Assembly (NCBI GenBank): GCA_023955635.1
Contig: JAMXHR010000002.1
Coordinates: 372,001-436,000, forward strand
DNA: 64,000 bases
Direction: 5' to 3'
Origin: Methanosarcina sp. ERenArc_MAG2
GTDB taxonomy: Archaea; Halobacteriota; Methanosarcinia; Methanosarcinales; Methanosarcinaceae
In this document: one piece after another, positions 59,574-64,000 of the stretch
Position numbering within the stretch: the stretch's first letter is position 1
How the letters are laid out: the number at the start of each line of letters is the position of its first letter
Translations under genes and position numbers: made by a program
Notes under the pieces: generated by a model
What the model was told of the DNA's origin: nothing
Seen by the model: the letters and a program-made list of their open reading frames with translations, nothing else
Database searches by the model: none

Positions 59574-59978
59574 TTACTGAGTTTTATTTTGCCTGCATTC
59601 TTCAGAAGTTCCGGGTTTTACCTTGTTTTCGGGTTCAAAGGCCGTACGATTCTGGATAAATTTCTCAGTGGCTCTTTTAACCGTGCCTGAAGTTCCAAGT
59701 ATGTACAGAGTTGCCCTTCTTCCATTAACCCGGGTTAGAGCTGCCAGGGATGCCCTTGTTTCTTTTACCTTCTTATGGGAACACTGGATAATGCCCTTCC
59801 GGTCTTCAAACCCGAGCACCTTAATATCACATTCGCTGGCAGTGACATCTCCGAGTAACGAGGACGCAGAGGACATGACCTCCCTGACCAGGTCACTTCT
59901 ACTTACGGGCTCCTCGGAAATCAGCTCAAAGGCCAGATAGCGTTTTTTCGCACGAAGCGAAGGAAGCAGGCGTTTCAA
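59574..59978 (-). CDS. rnp2: Ribonuclease P protein component 2 (Pop5-like)
   Basis: Protein of archaeal RNase P, which matures the 5' ends of tRNA. 134 residues: RYLAFELISEEPVSRSDLVR, ECDIKVLGFEDRKGIIQCSH, KVKETRASLAALTRVNGRRA and TLYILGTSGTVKRATEKFIQ. Overlaps the rnp3 end by four bases, translational coupling. Confidence 0.93.
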   Translation of the reverse strand: MKRLLPSLRAKKRYLAFELISEEPVSRSDLVREVMSSASSLLGDVTASECDIKVLGFEDRKGIIQCSHKKVKETRASLAALTRVNGRRATLYILGTSGTVKRATEKFIQNRTAFEPENKVKPGTSEECRQNKTQ

Positions 59979-60694
59979 AAGTAATCTCCCTCCTCAAGCA
60001 CTTCGACTCCTTCTCTTATATATCCGGGGCCGGGGCTGTTCCTTGAAAGGATTTTTTCGGGCGCTGTACTTATAGCTTCAAGGGCCTCATCTTCTTCAAG
60101 CCCGCAGACTTCAGCCAGAGCAAGTGTTTCCATTGGAGAACGAAGGTCAAAACAGGACATTGCATCGCTCGAAAGGACAAGGGAAACGTCGTATTTCCTG
60201 GCAAGGTCAAGGTTTGCCCTGAGATCCGACAACAGACGGATGCGCCTTGAACCTCTCGAATGAAGGAAAGGCCTCAGTGTCAGACCGATTGCAACGTCGT
60301 TTTCAGCTGCTGCTTTTGCAAGCACCTGGTTTAACCCGCTGCTCTTATCAAAAGCCGGATGGTTTAGTATGTCTACCCGGGGGTTCTCCAGTGCAGCCCT
60401 GTTGACAGCTTCGGAACCTCCGTGCACTATCAGAACATCTACTGACTTCCGGTATTTTCCGATCAGCCCGTGAAGTTTCGAAGGATTCTCCTCTACAAGC
60501 TCAATTCCCCTGAAAATTTCGAACCCTTCAAGAGAGGTTATTAAAGGCCGCGATTGAGGAAGCTTATCAGAGTGGTTTGCAAGCGCAATCCCACTGTATC
60601 TGAAGTGCCGGGCAAGGGCAGCCAGTTGCTCAACAGTATTATCCCCATCAGGAATTGCATGAACGCAAAAATCGTAGAATTTCGGTTTACCCAA
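59975..60694 (-). CDS. rnp3: Ribonuclease P protein component 3 (Rpp30-like)
   Basis: TIM-barrel-like RNase P subunit of 239 residues: KFYDFCVHAIPDGDNTVEQL, ALANHSDKLPQSRPLITSLE, DILNHPAFDKSSGLNQVLAK and SSDAMSCFDLRSPMETLALA. Overlaps both neighbours by a few bases, forming a tight run with the gene upstream. Confidence 0.93.
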   Translation of the reverse strand: MGKPKFYDFCVHAIPDGDNTVEQLAALARHFRYSGIALANHSDKLPQSRPLITSLEGFEIFRGIELVEENPSKLHGLIGKYRKSVDVLIVHGGSEAVNRAALENPRVDILNHPAFDKSSGLNQVLAKAAAENDVAIGLTLRPFLHSRGSRRIRLLSDLRANLDLARKYDVSLVLSSDAMSCFDLRSPMETLALAEVCGLEEDEALEAISTAPEKILSRNSPGPGYIREGVEVLEEGDYF

Positions 60695-61129
60695 ACAACT
60701 CCTCCACTATAGCTCCGGCTTTTTCCCAGTTCTTTGGATAGGTCTCGATCTTTACTTTTGCAGTGATCGCATCCGAGGAATCGGTAAACTTCACCTGCTG
60801 CAGATATGCAGCCTGTTTGTCAAAGCGAAGATGAAATACCTGATTATCGTCCAGCCTCTCAGGCATTTCTTCTCTGAGCCGTGCTATATCTTCTCCCGAA
60901 AATTTTTCATGGACAAAGCGGGCAAAACCCAGGCAGTCTGCCTTTCGTTTAAGCTGCACGCTCAGGATGGTGATGGGATTTCCATGGTGCCCTTCAGCCT
61001 GAAGCTCTTCAATCAGTTTACTATCTTCCCGGACGCCGGCACCGGATAAAAAAAGTCCAGAGTCATCTTGACTCTGGATACGTCTTCAGTTGCATGGGCG
61101 AGCACACGCAGCGTTATGTGATGAATCAC
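60687..61129 (-). CDS. Predicted exosome-associated RNA-binding protein, frameshifted
   Basis: Member of the COG1325-type predicted exosome subunit group, found in archaeal RNase P/exosome operons. The start is a GTG overlapping the rpl15e stop (GTGATTCATCACATAACGC), giving [20 protein letters not shown] if initiated there; after DFF the frame breaks. One more A in the run 61048-61054 gives [20 protein letters not shown] and then [20 protein letters not shown] to FG at the C-terminus. The repaired protein has about 147 residues. Confidence 0.8.
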
Positions 61130-61716
61130 TTGCCTCGACTCTGATGTGCACGGATGCTCGGCCTGGTTTTCTCAGTACCTTTTCCGCGTGTAGTCATGCC
61201 CCTACCCTTGCGGCCAATGCTGGTTTTGCCCCTTGAGGCTCTGCCTTTGATGGACGGGTCACAAATCCAGTTCAGATTCTTGTCGCTCTTTATTACAGGG
61301 TGATGCGGGTCTACAAGGATGACTTCAAACCATTTGTGCTTTCCATCTTCCCCTACCCAGTATGAGTTCAGAACTTCAAGGTTCGGGTATTTGCGGTCTG
61401 CACGGGCTTCGGCGATCCTCTGGATGCTCATTCCACCTGTGATCTTGTTCGTCCCCATTTTCTGGGTTCTTCTTCCACGTTTGGGCCTCGATTTACCAAG
61501 CCCTCCACGACGCACATTCACTCTGACAATGACAATTCCCTGCTTGGCTTTGTATCCAAGGGAGCGTGCCCTGTCAATCCTGGTCGGTCTTTCTATTCTG
61601 GTCACAGACCCCTGCTTTCTCCAGACCTGCATGCGCTCCCAACGGAGCTCGTTCACGTAAGTCTCATCAGGGTTTTTCCATGCATCGCGTATGTATCCAT
61701 AAAAAGATTTTGCCAA
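61126..61716 (-). CDS. rpl15e: 50S ribosomal protein L15e
   Basis: A 196-residue basic ribosomal protein: [60 protein letters not shown] and [20 protein letters not shown]. First gene of this arm of the cluster; a 400-bp gap with no gene precedes it on the right. No zinc site. Confidence 0.96.
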   Translation of the reverse strand: MAKSFYGYIRDAWKNPDETYVNELRWERMQVWRKQGSVTRIERPTRIDRARSLGYKAKQGIVIVRVNVRRGGLGKSRPKRGRRTQKMGTNKITGGMSIQRIAEARADRKYPNLEVLNSYWVGEDGKHKWFEVILVDPHHPVIKSDKNLNWICDPSIKGRASRGKTSIGRKGRGMTTRGKGTEKTRPSIRAHQSRGK

Positions 61717-62134
61717 TTATAACACCAAGTTTCACTTATGTTTCACGGTTCAGCCCTGCCTGCAGGACCACATTCCAACGGGACCTAATCCCGAAAATGA
61801 AACATGCGATAAACTGAATCATTTGATTTAAAGCTTTGCCCGTGCACAGGCTGATTAAAAGTTAAGGATATGCACAAAGAGAAAAGATAGGAAAACAAAC
61901 ATGATATTCTTTGAATAACATGCACAACTACATGAAAGCACTTTTCACCTTTCCTTTTTGGGCATTGACTCCCTCTTTATCTTGGGCAGTAAGGTTGTCC
62001 GATTTTTGGTTTTTCAAAACCGTCAGAAAACTAATCCTTGAATTGCTATTGAAGGCTCAAGTGTGACTTTGATCACGGATGCTAAATTGGCCTTTTAGGC
62101 GATTCCACTGCCCAAATAAATTTGGTGGTTTTAA
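61717..62134. other. Region upstream of rpl15e up to an IS110 fragment
   Basis: No gene recognised. TTGGGCAGT at 61981 and its inverse ACTGCCCAA near 62107 bracket about 130 bases and may be ends of a mobile element; the same GGGCAGTAA word is at 46172. Confidence 0.35.
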
Positions 62135-62371
62135 TTGGTAGATATAGTAAACAAAGCTTGTGGTTTGGATATTCATAAGCGTTTTTCCATTGCTACTATT
62201 CTTAGTAGATCTGGTGAAAAGAAGCAACAACGTTTTGCCAGAGATGATGATGGTATTTTAAACCTTAAAAATTGGGTTATATCAGAACAATGTGATGTTG
62301 TTGCCTGTGAATCAACCAGTAACTTTTGGGTTCCTATTTATGATTCATTGATAAAACATCTCCCTTCATTG
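62135..62371 (+). pseudogene. IS110 family transposase N-terminal fragment
   Basis: Reads MVDIVNKACGLDIHKRFSIA (DEDD catalytic first Asp in GLDIHK), ARDDDGILNLKNWVISEQCD and VVACESTSNFWVPIYDSLIK, then is cut off by the IS4-type element. No transposase C-terminus remains nearby. Confidence 0.8.
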
Positions 62372-62429
62372 GTCATCGGTTAAGAACTTACTTCCATCTT
62401 CCAATAGTGTTTTTCATTTCACCTTTTCA

Positions 62430-63340
62430 TTAAAACCATTCTTCTCTGAACCTTTCTCTGTTTACATGCGGATCCAATGCTTGACTTTCATATACATTCA
62501 TTATCGTTTCAAAAGTTCTTTGAATTCCACATCTATTCAGAATTACTGTCAACAAATCTGATGCATTCTCTGCAAATATTGTGCTCCAACGTAACTGCGT
62601 ATATTGAGCCATTTTTTCAGGATGAGCTGTTGAGTTTCTTACAAGAGAATAAATCCTTCTGCTAACTATTAGTGTTAATATTGCTGTCCAGATTAGAGCC
62701 TCAATTACCTGCACATTCTTTGTTTCAAGAACGTCAAGAGCGTATTTGCTTTTTAATTCCTTAAACAACAGTTCTATGTCCCATCTTGCTCCATATAATT
62801 TTGCAATGTCTTTTGCATTCAAAACATCTTTCTGAATATTTGTGATATATATGTGATACTTTTCATCCTCATCATTATATACCGCAACAAGACGTACAAG
62901 CATCTCATCCTGCTTTTGTTTGCCTTTATATGCTCTTCTTTTGAATGCTATTTTTACAACTGCATCACCATTTTTTCCAGAAAGTTGTTCAATACACTCA
63001 CTAACAGGTTTTCCCGCGAACTCTTTGCTTTTTGTCTTAGAAAGTCCCTCTTCAACAGAAACAAGAATAGGATCCATATTCTTCCTTATTCTTGAAACAA
63101 AATATCCTCCGTTTTCCTCAACTCTTGCAAACATTTGAGTTTTGTAAAAACCAAGATCTACAAGAAGAATACGGTCTTTGATCCAGGGACCTATTTTCAA
63201 TGTTTTAATCTCAGCTGTTTTTTCAGAGTATAAAGCAACGGTTTTAGGGCCGTTAGCAACTGCACTTACCATAACTCCTACTTTTACACCTGCAGCTACT
63301 GTTCTTGCTCTTGCTGCTGGAAACTTGTCTGCTAAAGAGG
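62430..63340 (-). CDS. IS4 family transposase, C-terminal segment
   Basis: About 300 residues including LADKFPAARARTVAAGVKVG before the first Met, KDRILLVDLGFYKTQMFARV (Asp), KLYGARWDIELLFKELKSKY (Glu, the Y-(2)-R-(3)-E-(6)-K signature) and IQRTFETIMNVYESQALDPH. Separated from the N-terminal part by a one-base loss in a short C/G run at 63339-63340. Confidence 0.85.
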
Positions 63341-63769
63341 AAGACGAACAATTGTGCTGTCCTGAATAAGAACATCCTGGAAGTTTTCGAGTTTCTTGCT
63401 AAGTTTTCTACCAGGTTCTTTTGCAAGCTCTTCTATGCCGTGAATAACACACTGATGGAGGAACTCAACAAGTTCTGGAGTGAATCTATAGTACCAGCTG
63501 CTGTCGCTTAGGGTCTTATTTGATTTTTTTTCATAGTCTCTTTTCAAACTGGCAAGTGTACGCTGCAAGCGAACACCAAAACCAAGAGTTAAAACCCAAA
63601 AGATGACGACAGGGTCAATTTTACGCTCACGTACTATGAGACCAGTTTCTTTGGCAGTTTCCCTTAACCACTCTTCGGGAAACATTTCCCGGAGAGAGTC
63701 TTTAAGAGTAGGTGGGGGACGAGGAGACATAGGTGCACTAATATACAAATTATTAATATAAAAACACAT
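63332..63769 (-). CDS. IS4 family transposase, N-terminal segment
   Basis: About 145 residues, PRPPPTLKDSLREMFPEEWL, LTLGFGVRLQRTLASLKRDY, SDSSWYYRFTPELVEFLHQC and DVLIQDSTIVRL (first catalytic Asp). The last residues PL before the stop are out of frame. The likely start is MSPRPPPT, slightly downstream of the first Met. Confidence 0.85.
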   Translation of the reverse strand: MCFYINNLYISAPMSPRPPPTLKDSLREMFPEEWLRETAKETGLIVRERKIDPVVIFWVLTLGFGVRLQRTLASLKRDYEKKSNKTLSDSSWYYRFTPELVEFLHQCVIHGIEELAKEPGRKLSKKLENFQDVLIQDSTIVRLPL

Positions 63770-63804
63770 ACAGAAGTGATTCTCTAACGCTTAACCGATG
63801 ACGC

Positions 63805-64000
63805 ATGAAAAAACCTTTAATGACAAAAAATATGGATTACATAAAGGCAAATGCATTTGCGTTTTACTCAATTAATGGGAATAATTGTATTGATTTTAAA
63901 GATAGTTCAAAGGCAGAAAGTGTATGTGAGTTTCTGGAAAAAATAGTGGAAGAAAATAAAGGAAAAAGTATAGTACTTATCCTTGATAACTCAAGAGCGC
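63805..64000 (+). pseudogene. IS630-like transposase fragment running off the window
   Basis: MDYIKANAFAFYSINGNNCI, DFKDSSKAESVCEFLEKIVE and KGKSIVLILDNSRA, the DDE_3 core with its second catalytic Asp. The N-terminus was lost at the IS4-type insertion; the rest continues beyond the window end. Confidence 0.7.

Larger units (their letters stand above)
62372..63802 (-). mobile_element. IS4-type insertion sequence
   Basis: Inverted ends GTCATCGGTTAAG (62372-62384) and CTTAACCGATGAC (63790-63802). Carries one transposase gene. No target duplication found; left flank is an IS110 fragment and right flank an IS630-like fragment. Confidence 0.75.

Overview
This window comes from a methanogenic archaeon, almost certainly a Methanosarcina species. 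Evidence: tungsten-type formylmethanofuran dehydrogenase genes (fwd), a heterodisulfide reductase HdrA fused to an MvhD domain and followed by an eight-cluster polyferredoxin, mch (methenyl-H4MPT cyclohydrolase), the archaeal exosome/proteasome/RNase P gene cluster, bacterial-type gyrB-gyrA, large surface proteins with PKD and beta-propeller repeats, and many small AT-rich insertion elements. The exact species cannot be read from the sequence alone.

Layout. 1-7.7 kb: methanogenesis and electron-transfer genes (fwdD, fwdB and an iron-sulfur subunit on the minus strand; a ferredoxin-thioredoxin reductase-like protein; hdrA and polyferredoxin on the plus strand). 7.7-11.5 kb: decayed stress-protein gene, a transposase, small hypotheticals. 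11.5-19.1 kb: a HEAT-repeat protein, an alpha-helical repeat protein and an Hrq1/MrfA-like helicase. 19.1-22 kb: secreted surface protein. 22-34.2 kb: accessory DNA with several short inverted-repeat elements, an IS1634-type element, a decayed MntA-HepT pair, plus core genes (U32 peptidase, mch, DUF2124, carboxymuconolactone-decarboxylase-like). 34.8-39.6 kb: gyrB-gyrA. 39.6-46.8 kb: a nested graveyard of IS630, ISAzo13, IS5 and IS200 elements. 47-52.4 kb: a HEPN-type candidate nuclease, malic enzyme, a JAMM protease and small Cys-rich proteins. 52.7-61.7 kb: the minus-strand translation/RNA-processing superoperon from rpl15e through RNase P proteins, psmA, SBDS, Rrp4/41/42, eL43, RpoP, Brix and Pcc1. 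61.7-64 kb: more IS fragments.

Two results stand out. First, a 260-bp inverted-repeat element (14-bp ends, 6-bp target duplications) occurs three times; in two copies a 750-bp ORF-less group II intron sits at exactly the same point, immediately after the left terminal repeat, and the third copy is the empty site, so the intron boundaries can be read directly. Second, at least a dozen genes, including gyrA, gyrB, hdrA, a Brix protein and IS transposases, carry a single-base loss, mostly in a homopolymer run. Because several are essential and all repair by adding one base of the run, these look like sequencing or assembly errors rather than true pseudogenes; the gene models should be read as intact in the organism.

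How the genes work together: Fwd makes formylmethanofuran (or oxidises it in methylotrophic growth) using ferredoxin; HdrA-MvhD and the polyferredoxin belong to the electron-transfer side of the same metabolism; Mch acts two steps later in the C1 pathway. The 52.7-61.7 kb cluster couples ribosomal proteins, RNA polymerase subunit P, RNase P, the exosome and the proteasome in one transcriptional direction.
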